64,000 nucleotides of DNA from Bacillota bacterium (GTDB lineage Bacteria > Bacillota > Clostridia > Clostridiales > Clostridiaceae): positions 62,001-126,000 of the forward strand of contig JAUZPI010000001.1 in NCBI GenBank assembly GCA_030706015.1, read 5' to 3'. Positions 52,601 to 61,514 of the stretch are shown piece by piece. Both the position numbers and the translations under genes were made by a program. Position 1 is the stretch's first letter; each line of letters begins with the position of its first letter. Under the pieces are notes generated by a model. It was given only the letters and a program-made list of their open reading frames with translations. It had not been told where the DNA came from and searched no databases.

Positions 52601-53788
52601 ATGAGAAAATTCAGTATGCTTACTTTCACAATACTATTGATTTTTTTAACTATAACAGTACATGGTTATGAAAATTACATTACTAAGGTACCAGAAATTA
52701 AAAAACCTAGTTTTAATGTCAATTCATCGAAGTTTGGCAAAATAAAAGATATAGAGTGGCTGGACAATTTCCTATGCGGGGATAATGCCATTATTATATT
52801 GGCTTCAAAAGAAAATTACTCCTATCTATATTATCTAAATGTGGAAAATGGAAATTACAAGCAGCTAGCAAGCTTTCCAGTTCATAAAAACTTAGATGAT
52901 GTGATATTATTTGATAATTCTTTTTCTGGTAAAGGTATAATTACTGCCTATGATCATGGTATAGTGAAAACTACCATCAGTAAAAATGATAAAGATGAAA
53001 TAATATCAAGTTCTGAACAAGAAAAAATAGATAATTTTGAAGATGCCACTAGTATGGAGTTTAAAGGTAATCTTTATTTTACAAGAGCTAATAGTCCAAT
53101 ACTTTATGCTAAACAATTTCAGAATAATGCTTTTCCAGCAATGATTACTGAAAATAATCAGCCAACTATAAATAAATTTTATAAAAAACCATACAAAGTT
53201 ATTACTGCCAGTATGTTAGATAATGTTTTGGTCTATACAGCAGCTTATAGAGATGGTTTAGACCTTTATGGTATGAACTATGATGGCAGTTCTCTTCTAT
53301 CACTAAACAAACCTATATTAGAGAATGTAATAACTGCAAGAGGTACTGATTCAGGCTATGGTTTTATTGCTATGGATAACGGTGATAGTTCCAGAAATAA
53401 TAGTAGTATACATATTTCAATACTTAGAAGATTTAATGGAAATAGCACTAAGGTTGATAGACTTGACTCTATTTCTAGTAATGTGGACATGTTTGGTGCT
53501 CTTCCTTCAATGGATGCAACAAGTTTTAACGAGGATTATTCTGTAGTGTACACCAGCTACGACAAACAGCATAAAGGAGAATTGAAGGTTTGCAGCTACA
53601 ACGAAAAACCCAAGGTTATTGTTGATGATCAAAATATATATGGTCCTGTGAGGGTTACTTGGAAAGATATTATAAAACAACAAAACAAAGTAATTCTATA
53701 CTTTACTATGCAAAATGGAAAAACCAGGGCAAAGATATGTGATATTGATGGTGATTTAATTAAAGATATTACAGACCTGCTTACATGA
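52601..53788 (+). CDS. Secreted protein, probably a beta-propeller
   Basis: A 395-residue protein with an N-terminal signal-like hydrophobic segment (MLTFTILLIFLTITVHG). The rest has recurring beta blades of about 50 residues (ILASKENYSYLYYLNVENGN; LVYTAAYRDGLDLYGMNYDG; SVVYTSYDKQHKGELKVCSY; VILYFTMQNGKTRAKICDID) in the style of TolB or DPP-type propellers. No catalytic motif is seen. TTGGAGG precedes the ATG. Confidence 0.7.
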   Translation: MRKFSMLTFTILLIFLTITVHGYENYITKVPEIKKPSFNVNSSKFGKIKDIEWLDNFLCGDNAIIILASKENYSYLYYLNVENGNYKQLASFPVHKNLDDVILFDNSFSGKGIITAYDHGIVKTTISKNDKDEIISSSEQEKIDNFEDATSMEFKGNLYFTRANSPILYAKQFQNNAFPAMITENNQPTINKFYKKPYKVITASMLDNVLVYTAAYRDGLDLYGMNYDGSSLLSLNKPILENVITARGTDSGYGFIAMDNGDSSRNNSSIHISILRRFNGNSTKVDRLDSISSNVDMFGALPSMDATSFNEDYSVVYTSYDKQHKGELKVCSYNEKPKVIVDDQNIYGPVRVTWKDIIKQQNKVILYFTMQNGKTRAKICDIDGDLIKDITDLLT

Positions 53789-53979
53789 GGCTTGGAGTAA
53801 CTGTCAATGTAACCATACTGTAACACAATATCGAAATCCTTAAAAATTGCATTTTTATCCTTGCTTACAAAAAAAATCATTACATTATCTTAACTAAGTC
53901 CCCAAGAGTTTGGCAGGATATTTTTTTGCTAATAAGTCAACCTATATATATAAACAAATATATATTGGAGGTGCAATTT

Positions 53980-54456
53980 ATGGGAGATTTCTTTGGAATT
54001 TTTGGTGATGATGATAAGAAGAAAGATATAGAGAAGACTGTTGATACAGCTGACACTGTTGAAGATGGAAAATTACGTCTTAAAGAAGAAGAATTAGATG
54101 TGGCTAAGAACAGAGTACAGACAGGTGATGTAACTCTTAGAAAAGAGATAGTAGAAGAGCAAAAGACTATTGACGTTCCTGTTACTCATGAAGAAGTTAT
54201 TATAGAAAGAAGAGCTATTAACAAAGAACCTAGTGATTCACCTATCACTAATGAAGAAACCATTAGAATACCTGTTAGCGAAGAACAAGTTGATATAGGT
54301 AAACATACAGTGGTAACTGGTGAGGTTATAGCTCGTAAACGTGAGGTTGAAGAAAACCGCCATATAGAAGAAACCGTAAAAAAAGAAGAGGCTAGAATAG
54401 ATAAAAATGGTGACCCAAATATTATTTCTGACGACACAACTGGCGGTTTCCGCTAA
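53980..54456 (+). CDS. DUF2382 (YsnF/AvaK) stress-type protein
   Basis: A 158-residue soluble protein. Residues about 30-145 form a DUF2382 domain with its repeated strand pattern: RLKEEELDVAKNRVQTGDVT, VPVTHEEVIIERRAI, RIPVSEEQVDIGKHTVVTGE. The N-terminus is a short acidic DGIF-type tail (MGDFFGIFGDDDKKKD). The domain is common in general-stress proteins such as Bacillus YsnF; no activity is known to me. ATG at 53980 follows GGAGG. A paralogue follows at 54544. Confidence 0.88.
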   Translation: MGDFFGIFGDDDKKKDIEKTVDTADTVEDGKLRLKEEELDVAKNRVQTGDVTLRKEIVEEQKTIDVPVTHEEVIIERRAINKEPSDSPITNEETIRIPVSEEQVDIGKHTVVTGEVIARKREVEENRHIEETVKKEEARIDKNGDPNIISDDTTGGFR

Positions 54457-54457
54457 T

Positions 54458-54499
54458 AAAAACACCTCCTTATCACAGCTGTGATAAGGAGGTGTTTTT
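54458..54499. terminator. Perfect 21-bp palindromic terminator
   Basis: AAAAACACCTCCTTATCACAG and its exact complement meet without a spacer, two bases after the stop. The right arm contains AAGGAGG, but no start codon follows at coding distance. Confidence 0.8.
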
Positions 54500-54543
54500 A
54501 AAGACTTATTATAATGTTAGTAATAAATAGCAAGGAGGCTGCT

Positions 54544-54948
54544 ATGTTAAATAAATCAAAAGAAGATGCATATACCAATAAAAAAGAATTACTGCTGAAG
54601 CTTAAAGAGGAGCAGCTTGATATCTATAAAAGTTGGATTATAACTGGGGAAGTAGCTACACATACTGAAACCCTTACAGAAGAAAAAAAAATAACTGTTT
54701 CTACCACTCGTGAAGAATTAGTGATTGAGAAGAAAAGCCTGGATGGGAAAAAAGAAACTACGGAGATCCTTAGAATACCAGTAAAAGAAGAGCAAATAGA
54801 AATAGTAAAACACCCAGTTATTTTGCAGGATGTATCAATATATAATCACCAATATCAAGATACTAAGCATATTGAAACAGCCTTAAAAAAAGAAGTCCTT
54901 CATATAGAAACCTCAGGACAGCCCATTATTATAGATAAACAGCTATGA
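54544..54948 (+). CDS. DUF2382 protein, second copy
   Basis: A 134-residue paralogue of the preceding protein: LLKLKEEQLDIYKSWIITGE, VSTTREELVIEKKSLDGKKE, RIPVKEEQIEIVKHPVILQD. It lacks the acidic N-terminal tail. ATG at 54544 follows AAGGAGG. The terminator between the copies suggests partly separate expression. Confidence 0.87.
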   Translation: MLNKSKEDAYTNKKELLLKLKEEQLDIYKSWIITGEVATHTETLTEEKKITVSTTREELVIEKKSLDGKKETTEILRIPVKEEQIEIVKHPVILQDVSIYNHQYQDTKHIETALKKEVLHIETSGQPIIIDKQL

Positions 54949-54974
54949 TAGAGTTCTTTGTAGCCTACTTATTA

Positions 54975-55014
54975 TATAAGATGCTGTCCATGACCTATTG
55001 GATAGCATCTTATA
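54975..55014. terminator. Bidirectional hairpin between DUF2382 gene and polysaccharide cluster
   Basis: TATAAGATGCTGTCC pairs with GGATAGCATCTTATA with one wobble around a 10-base loop. Confidence 0.6.
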
Positions 55015-55022
55015 ATCTATAT

Positions 55023-56417
55023 TTAATAAGCACCTTTTTTAAATAAAACAACAATTATAGTTTTCATTAATATTTTTATATCAAGCCAAATAGACCATTC
55101 ATCAATATATTTTGTGTCTAAGTTAACAACTTGTTCAAAATCAGTAATGGAGCTTCTGCCATTGACCTGCCACATACCAGTTATCCCAGGTTTAATACTT
55201 ATTCTCCTTCTATGATAATTTTTATAACGATTTACCTCATCTATAGTAGGAGGCCTTGTTCCAACTAAGCTCATCTCTCCCTTTAAAACATTTATAAATT
55301 GCGGCAGTTCATCTATGCTGGTTTTTCTGATAAAAGCTCCCACTCTTGTAATTCTAGGATCTTTTTTAATTTTAAACATAAGGCCATCCTTCACCTCATT
55401 TTGTGAAAGCATTTCCTTCTTTTTTGTCTCTGCATCTATATACATTGAACGAAATTTATAAACCTTGAATAGCCTTCCATTTCTGCCAACCCTATCTTGA
55501 GAATAAAATATAGGTCCTGGCGAATCTATTTTAATTGCTATAGCAGTAATAATCCAAATTACACTTGATAATATAATACCTACTAATGCTCCAATAATAT
55601 CCATAATTCTTTTTATAAACAATTGGAGATTGTTTAATGAAACTGTATGAAAGGTTATCATGGGTAATGTACCTAAACTTGCCACATACACTCTTGAGAA
55701 TTTGGTATTTAGTAAATCTAATAATATCCTAGCAGTTATACCCATCTCCTCACAGGCTAAAACATATTCCTTCATTTCCTTAAAATAATTAATTGGCAGA
55801 GCAAAAATAATCTCATCTACCACCTGATTTTTTAATTCCTGCTGAAAGCCTTCTAAGCTTAAATGATCATCTCCATCATTTTGTTCCTTAAATTTATCTA
55901 CTGAAATATATTTAATTACATTCATTTGAATATTAGTTTTCTTAATATAGTAATTAAATTGATCATACATGGATTGAACACCAATAACTATTACCTGTTT
56001 TATCCCCTCGCTACTTGGAAGTTTAATAAGATATAGTGTAATATACTTCTCTAAAAGCATCAGTATAAAAGAAATGAAAAAAAAGTTCATGGACAAAAGA
56101 CCGCTGCTCATTGAATCTTTTACGGCATACATTAATATACCAATTAATACTGACGAAAATATAGAGGAGCATAAACTATATTTAAATATTCTGTCATAAT
56201 AATTAAAGGTTGTTGTATTATACATTCCGCTTATGCACATAATACAAATCCATACAGGTACATAAACCACAATTAACCAAGTGTATTCCATTATACCATG
56301 AAGCTTTGTAAATTGTAGTGTTACATTATATGCAACACAATATGACAACAATAAGGCAATAAAATCAGCAACCAAATGGTAAATATTGAAAAATGCCGAC
56401 TTATTAGAACGATGCAT
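55023..56417 (-). CDS. Initiating sugar-phosphate transferase for surface polysaccharide
   Basis: A 464-residue polyprenyl-phosphate glycosyl-1-phosphate transferase (WbaP/EpsL class). Four N-terminal helices (residues about 10-115), a central cytoplasmic region, one further helix (near 270-300), then the catalytic bacterial sugar transferase domain: SPGPIFYSQDRVGRNGRLF, KVYKFRSMYIDAE, KTSIDELPQFINVLKGEMS, LVGTRPP, ISIKPGITGMWQVNGRSS. It loads the first sugar on undecaprenyl phosphate. ATG at 56417 follows GGGTGAGG. It belongs with the wzx, degT, fdtA and glycosyltransferase genes to the right, despite RNase J between them. Confidence 0.92.
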   Translation of the reverse strand: MHRSNKSAFFNIYHLVADFIALLLSYCVAYNVTLQFTKLHGIMEYTWLIVVYVPVWICIMCISGMYNTTTFNYYDRIFKYSLCSSIFSSVLIGILMYAVKDSMSSGLLSMNFFFISFILMLLEKYITLYLIKLPSSEGIKQVIVIGVQSMYDQFNYYIKKTNIQMNVIKYISVDKFKEQNDGDDHLSLEGFQQELKNQVVDEIIFALPINYFKEMKEYVLACEEMGITARILLDLLNTKFSRVYVASLGTLPMITFHTVSLNNLQLFIKRIMDIIGALVGIILSSVIWIITAIAIKIDSPGPIFYSQDRVGRNGRLFKVYKFRSMYIDAETKKKEMLSQNEVKDGLMFKIKKDPRITRVGAFIRKTSIDELPQFINVLKGEMSLVGTRPPTIDEVNRYKNYHRRRISIKPGITGMWQVNGRSSITDFEQVVNLDTKYIDEWSIWLDIKILMKTIIVVLFKKGAY

Positions 56418-56569
56418 CCACCTCACCCTTTTAAAATTGATAACCATTTTACATATTTATCCAAGATATTGTGTAGCACGCTGTATTTTTCCCATACGTT
56501 TTATATTATTAGAATAATTCGGATATTATGTCATTACTAGCATTAATAATAAAAGTGTCACAAAATAAA

Positions 56570-56616
56570 AAAACACCTCCCATTTAGATTTACAGTAAAT
56601 TTCTAAAAGGAAGGAG
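56570..56616 (-). terminator. Terminator downstream of the RNase J gene
   Basis: On the minus strand an imperfect stem, CTCC...GGAG with TTTAG...CTAAA and ATTTAC/GTAAAT inside, is followed by GTTTTTTTATTTT. Confidence 0.65.
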
Positions 56617-56628
56617 ATTCTTTCATTT

Positions 56629-58293
56629 TTAGATTTCCATAATAATAGGAAGAACGATTGGTCTTCTCTTAGTCTTTTCATATAAAAACTTTTCCAAAGA
56701 CTTTTTCATACTAGATTTTAATACATACCATTCAATTACATTATTATCCAAACAATTTTCTAATTCTTTTCTTACAATATCTCTGGCTTGATTAATCAGT
56801 TCCTCTGCTTCTTTTGCATATACAAAACCTCTTGTTATTATATCTGGACCTGCAATTACACTAAGAGATTCCTTTTCTATAGTGACTACAATTGTAAGCA
56901 TACCATCTTCTGCAAGATGTTTTCTGTCTCTTAATACTATGGTTCCTACGTCTCCTACTCCAAATCCATCAACAAAGACAGCACCGGTATGTACCCTTCC
57001 ATTTATTTTTGCTCCATCTGCAGATAATTCAAGAACATTTCCTAAATCTAATGTAAAAATATTTTCACTTGGCATACCTAATCTTTCCGCCAACTTTGCA
57101 TGATGTCTTAGATGTCTATATTCACCATGTACCGGCATGAAGAACTTTGGATGAATTAATGTATGAATTAATTTTAATTCTTCCTGATAAGCATGACCTG
57201 ATACATGCACTTCCTCCAAAGCTTCATATATTACATCCGCACCTTTTTTATATAATTGATTGATTACTCTAGATATTAATTTTTCATTTCCTGGTATAGG
57301 GGAGGCAGAAATAATAAACAAATCCTTTGGTTCAAGGCTTATTTTTCTATGTGTAGAAAAAGCTATTCTAGAAAGCGCTGACACAGGTTCTCCTTGACTT
57401 CCAGTTGTTATTATTGTTACTTGATTATTAGGATAATTTTTTATTTCATCCACGCTGATACCGTATCCTTCTGGTATATGAAGGTATCCTAAATCAGTAG
57501 CTACTTGAGATACATTTTCCATACTTCTTCCACTAAAGGTGACCTTTCTTCCATACTTCACAGAAGCATTAATTATTTGCTGCATTCTGTGTATATTTGA
57601 AGCAAAGGTAGCTACAATAACCCTGCCTTCAGCCCCAGAAAAAATCCTAGTTAAAGTTTCCCCTATAGATTTTTCTGAAATTGTATGACCCTTACGTTGC
57701 ACATTCGTACTATCGGCCATAAGTAGTAATACGCCTTCTTTTCCCAAGGTTGAAATACGTTCTAGATCCATAGTCAATCCGTCTATTGGGGTATAATCTA
57801 TTTTAAAATCACCAGTATGGAATATTACTCCAACTGGTGTGTGGATAGCTAAACAACAAGAATCTGATATGCTGTGAGTATTTCTTATAAATTCAACTTT
57901 TAAATTTTCTAACTCAACAGTTTCCCCTGCCTCCACACCATGAAGCTCGCAATCCGAAAGTATATTATGCTCCTTTAACTTAATTTCTACCATTCCTAGG
58001 GTTAATCTTGTACCGTAAAGAGGTATATTTAATTGCTTTAGAATATAAGGTAATGCACCAATATGATCCTCATGACCATGAGTTAAAAATATCCCCTTTA
58101 CCTTATCAGAATTATCTATCAAATAGCTTATATTGGGTATCACTAAATCTACACCATACATCTCTTCATCTGGAAAAGCTATTCCGCAGTCAATAACAAT
58201 AATCTCATCTTCATATTCAATAGCTGTTATATTTTTACCTATTTCTCCAATACCACCTAAAGGTATAATTTTTACGCTGCTTTCATTTTTCAC
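56629..58293 (-). CDS. rnj: Ribonuclease J
   Basis: A 554-residue RNase J, a beta-CASP metallo-beta-lactamase with 5'-3' exo- and endonuclease activity on mRNA and rRNA precursors. Zinc ligands are in GIFLTHGHEDHIGALPY near residue 70, the 140s His region in RNTHSISDS, VIFHTGDFKIDYTPIDG near 160, and the C-terminal HVSGHAYQEE and PVHGEYRHLRHHAKLA. The C-terminal domain is present. The start is GTG at 58293 with AAAGGAGGG upstream. It stands inside a polysaccharide cluster with its own terminator and is likely independent of it. Confidence 0.95.
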   Translation of the reverse strand: MKNESSVKIIPLGGIGEIGKNITAIEYEDEIIVIDCGIAFPDEEMYGVDLVIPNISYLIDNSDKVKGIFLTHGHEDHIGALPYILKQLNIPLYGTRLTLGMVEIKLKEHNILSDCELHGVEAGETVELENLKVEFIRNTHSISDSCCLAIHTPVGVIFHTGDFKIDYTPIDGLTMDLERISTLGKEGVLLLMADSTNVQRKGHTISEKSIGETLTRIFSGAEGRVIVATFASNIHRMQQIINASVKYGRKVTFSGRSMENVSQVATDLGYLHIPEGYGISVDEIKNYPNNQVTIITTGSQGEPVSALSRIAFSTHRKISLEPKDLFIISASPIPGNEKLISRVINQLYKKGADVIYEALEEVHVSGHAYQEELKLIHTLIHPKFFMPVHGEYRHLRHHAKLAERLGMPSENIFTLDLGNVLELSADGAKINGRVHTGAVFVDGFGVGDVGTIVLRDRKHLAEDGMLTIVVTIEKESLSVIAGPDIITRGFVYAKEAEELINQARDIVRKELENCLDNNVIEWYVLKSSMKKSLEKFLYEKTKRRPIVLPIIMEI

Positions 58294-58398
58294 TCTTTAC
58301 CCTCCTTTGTTCCTCTTTAGAACTATATACTTTATTTTGTCTATTAATATTGAAATTAATTCTTAAATGTTATCTTTATAATTAAGGTATTTGAAAAT

Positions 58399-58429
58399 AA
58401 AAAAAGGCCAGATATCCTGACCTTTTTAA
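58399..58429 (-). terminator. Terminator downstream of the flippase gene
   Basis: AAAAAGG-CAG and CTG-CCTTTTT arms around ATATC, 11 bases after the flippase stop on the minus strand, with a long T-run. Confidence 0.75.
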
Positions 58430-58439
58430 TCTCCCCTTA

Positions 58440-59888
58440 TTAAACTTCTTGAACTTTTTTTGACTTAACAAAGCTTCTTACTTTACCCATAATATTTTTA
58501 AGCTCTTCTTTATATAAAATGCCAAATAAAGCTATTACACAAATACTTAGAATAAAACTCAAAATAAAAACTTTTCTAAAAACAATTCTCCAAAATATAA
58601 AATATACTATTAAAAGAAGGCAATCAATTAAAAATCTTTTTGAAATAATTATAAGTTTCATTCTCTGCAAAACAATTGAACATATTACTACTGAAGAGAT
58701 ATATCCTATCAATGTAGCTACAGCTGAACCTTCTATTCCCCAAATAGGTATTAGCAAATAATTTAGTACAATGTTTATTACTGCTCCAAAGGCAAGTATG
58801 CAAATAGTAGGCCATGTTTTCTTTATAACTAAGAATTGATTAGCTTCTGTTTGAAACAGCATAAGCAAAAGAGGTGCTAAGAATAAATACGGAAAAACTA
58901 CTGACCCTTTTACATAATCTCCGGTAAAAAATATTCTAAATATTATATCTGAAAATGGAGCTAAAAATATCACAGCAGCATAGGATATAATTCCCAGATA
59001 CTCAAATATATTCGAAGTAAGTTCTACCTGATCTTCGCTTTTCATAGTTGAAAAAGCAAAATATTGCCACCCGCCAGCAAAAGCTGTATAGATAAATTGG
59101 CTTATGGAAGCAACTCTAGCACCAATTCCATATATTCCAACCTCTGCGTTTCCAATGAGTTTGGAAATAAATATTCTATCACAGGAGTGAAATATCCAGT
59201 ACACTAAAAAAATAGGCATTAAAGGTACACCAAGTTTAAGCATCTGCACTATTAAGTTTTTATTTACCTTTCTTAGACTAAACCAATCTGTATTTAAAAT
59301 AAAAAATACTATAAGTATTATAGTCGAAGCCGTGAGAGATGCTATTGGTAAAGCCATTATATACATTTTATTTATAAGCATTGGAATAGATACACTATAT
59401 GCCAATACTGGAGAGATAGTATTTGTTATAAGAAATATTTTTCTTTTATTCAGCATTCTAGTGGGAGCACTAATAATAATATTTGTTGTGCCTACTAATA
59501 TACTTATTGCTGAAATTATTAAAAGGTTATTATATTGTTTTGAGCTAAAAAGTAACTCTGAACAATAACCTCTAAACAAAATTAAAATGATACATGTTAT
59601 TATTCCTGTAAAAAATACAAAGTAAAAGGTACTAGAACATACCTCTTTCTTAAATTCTAAATCTTCCTTTTCAAAAAACATTCTAAACATAGTATCATAC
59701 ATACCCATGGTTGCAATAGCAGTTCCAAAAGAAACAGCTATACTTGACATATCGTTTAAACCATAATAAAAAGTACTAGGCATAAGCCTAGTAATCACAG
59801 GAAGCATAATAAATGGGACCACCTTACTCATTATGCCTCCTAATCCATAAACAAAAAAGTTTTCCAAGAATAATTTTGTTCTGCTCAT
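58440..59888 (-). CDS. Wzx-like polysaccharide flippase
   Basis: A 482-residue membrane protein of the polysaccharide transport family with 12-14 hydrophobic segments. The N-terminus LFLENFFVYGLGGIMSKVV and PFIMLPVITRLMPSTFYYG, and the mid-protein VGIYGIGARVASISQFIYTA, are typical. It flips the lipid-linked repeat unit across the membrane. ATG at 59888 follows AAGGGA, 12 bases after the aminotransferase stop, so the two are co-transcribed. Confidence 0.9.
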   Translation of the reverse strand: MSRTKLFLENFFVYGLGGIMSKVVPFIMLPVITRLMPSTFYYGLNDMSSIAVSFGTAIATMGMYDTMFRMFFEKEDLEFKKEVCSSTFYFVFFTGIITCIILILFRGYCSELLFSSKQYNNLLIISAISILVGTTNIIISAPTRMLNKRKIFLITNTISPVLAYSVSIPMLINKMYIMALPIASLTASTIILIVFFILNTDWFSLRKVNKNLIVQMLKLGVPLMPIFLVYWIFHSCDRIFISKLIGNAEVGIYGIGARVASISQFIYTAFAGGWQYFAFSTMKSEDQVELTSNIFEYLGIISYAAVIFLAPFSDIIFRIFFTGDYVKGSVVFPYLFLAPLLLMLFQTEANQFLVIKKTWPTICILAFGAVINIVLNYLLIPIWGIEGSAVATLIGYISSVVICSIVLQRMKLIIISKRFLIDCLLLIVYFIFWRIVFRKVFILSFILSICVIALFGILYKEELKNIMGKVRSFVKSKKVQEV

Positions 59889-59899
59889 ATGGCTTTCCC

Positions 59900-61000
59900 T
59901 TACCTCCAAGCATTGATTGTATCTATAACATACTGTATTTCCTCTTCTTTCATACCATACCATAAAGGTATACTTAATACCTCTGTTGATATCTTTTCGG
60001 CTATAGGAAAATCGCCTCTTGTAAAATTCATATCGCTATAAGCCTCTTGTAAATGCATAGGAATTGGATAATGTATTACTGTCCCTATTCCGCTATCATT
60101 CAAATACTTTTGAAAATCGTCTCTACCTTCACTTCTTACTACGAATAAATGCCATGCATGCTTTGTTGTATAATCTCCTATATGAGGCTTAACTATTTGG
60201 GAATTGTTTATCCCTTCTAGATACCTCTGTGCTATCTTATCTCTAAATTCATTCCATTTATTTAGCTGTTTTAATTTTATTCTCAAAATTGCTGCTTGAA
60301 CTTCATCTAGTCTTGAGTTAGTTCCCTTATACCTATTGTAATACTTTCTGCGAGAACCATAGTTTGCTATAGCTCTTATTTTATCAGCAAGTTCCTCATC
60401 ATTGGTAACAACTGCTCCTGCATCCCCTAATGCTCCCAGGTTTTTACCTGGATAAAAACTAAACCCTGCCGCATCACCAAGACTTCCTGTTTTTCTATTT
60501 TTATATATTGCTCCATGGGCTTGAGCTGAATCTTCTATTACTTTTATATTGTGTTTTTGCGCTATATAGTTAATTCTACTCATTTCTGCAGGCTGCCCAT
60601 AAAGGTGTACAGCTATTATTGCCTTTGTCCTATCTGTTATTGCTTGCTCTATTAGGTCTGTATCCATATTATATGAATTTATATCTGGTTCTACAAATAT
60701 TGGTTTTGCTCCTGCATAAGATACTGCTAGGCTTGTAGCAATATATGTGTTTGAAGGAACTATAACTTCATCTCCAACTCCTATTTCATACCCTCTAAGT
60801 ATAAGATATAAAGCATCAAGACCATTTCCACACCCAATACAATACCTAGCGTTACAAAAGTCTGCAAATTCTTCTTCGAAGCTTTTTACTTCGTTGCCAA
60901 GAATGAACCAGTTATTGTTATATACCTCCATAAATTTATTAAATATTTCATTTCGTATTTCATTGTGCATTACTTCTAAATTAACAAATGGAACATACAT
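59900..61000 (-). CDS. DegT/DnrJ/EryC1/StrS sugar aminotransferase
   Basis: A 366-residue PLP aminotransferase acting on nucleotide keto-sugars. YVPFVNLEVMHNEIR opens the protein; CIGCGNGLDALYLILR binds PLP; the catalytic Lys is in FSFYPGKNLGALGDAGAVVT near residue 185; YGSRRKYYNRYKGTNSRLDE follows. Next to an FdtA-like ketoisomerase it probably makes a 3-amino-3,6-dideoxyhexose (FdtB-like role). ATG at 61000 follows GGGAG. Confidence 0.93.
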   Translation of the reverse strand: MYVPFVNLEVMHNEIRNEIFNKFMEVYNNNWFILGNEVKSFEEEFADFCNARYCIGCGNGLDALYLILRGYEIGVGDEVIVPSNTYIATSLAVSYAGAKPIFVEPDINSYNMDTDLIEQAITDRTKAIIAVHLYGQPAEMSRINYIAQKHNIKVIEDSAQAHGAIYKNRKTGSLGDAAGFSFYPGKNLGALGDAGAVVTNDEELADKIRAIANYGSRRKYYNRYKGTNSRLDEVQAAILRIKLKQLNKWNEFRDKIAQRYLEGINNSQIVKPHIGDYTTKHAWHLFVVRSEGRDDFQKYLNDSGIGTVIHYPIPMHLQEAYSDMNFTRGDFPIAEKISTEVLSIPLWYGMKEEEIQYVIDTINAWR

Positions 61001-61013
61001 TTGTAGCACTCCC

Positions 61014-61421
61014 TTAGAATCTTTTTTTCGCTTCCTCTAGATAAAAATCATATTCCCTTGTGTAATCATTTTCATCATAAAGTTCAGAAGCAAGAACTAA
61101 AAGTACGCTCCCTTCAGTAAAATCAAACATCTCTCTCCAAATATAAGGTCCTATATATAAGCCTATCGTCGGATCACTCAATTCTACAATATCTTCTGTC
61201 TTAGGATTTTTAAGTCTTATTTTGACAGAACCATTTACACAAATAAGTACCTGATGAAGCTTTTTATGAGAATGAAACCCTCTTGTAACTCCTTCTCCTA
61301 CTTTTGTAATGTAATAAATTCTTTTTATTTCAAAGGGGATATCCACTTTTCCTTCTATAGGTGTTAAATGACCATACTTATCAGTAATATCTTTAAATTT
61401 TATTAAACCAGTATTAAACAT
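61014..61421 (-). CDS. fdtA: Sugar 3,4-ketoisomerase (FdtA/QdtA-like cupin)
   Basis: A 135-residue cupin. RGFHSHKKLHQVLICVNGSV carries the paired catalytic His and the GSV motif. GLYIGPYIWREMFDFTEGSV and LVLASELYDENDYTREYDFY match the FdtA/WxcM C-terminus. The family isomerises dTDP-4-keto-6-deoxyglucose to the 3-keto sugar, which a DegT enzyme then aminates, and that gene follows directly. AGGTG precedes the ATG. The choice between galacto (FdtA) and gluco (QdtA) products is not visible. Confidence 0.88.
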   Translation of the reverse strand: MFNTGLIKFKDITDKYGHLTPIEGKVDIPFEIKRIYYITKVGEGVTRGFHSHKKLHQVLICVNGSVKIRLKNPKTEDIVELSDPTIGLYIGPYIWREMFDFTEGSVLLVLASELYDENDYTREYDFYLEEAKKRF

Positions 61422-61514
61422 TTTTTCACCTACACCTAATTATTATCTGATATATTAATATTTTTTGATAAGACTAAAATTATAATTTAACAAACTGGCG
61501 ATAGTAAATGGCTT

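Noticed and set aside
56629..58293. RNase J as a functional part of the polysaccharide operon
   Set aside because: It has its own ribosome-binding site and flanking terminators, and its family role in RNA decay is well established.
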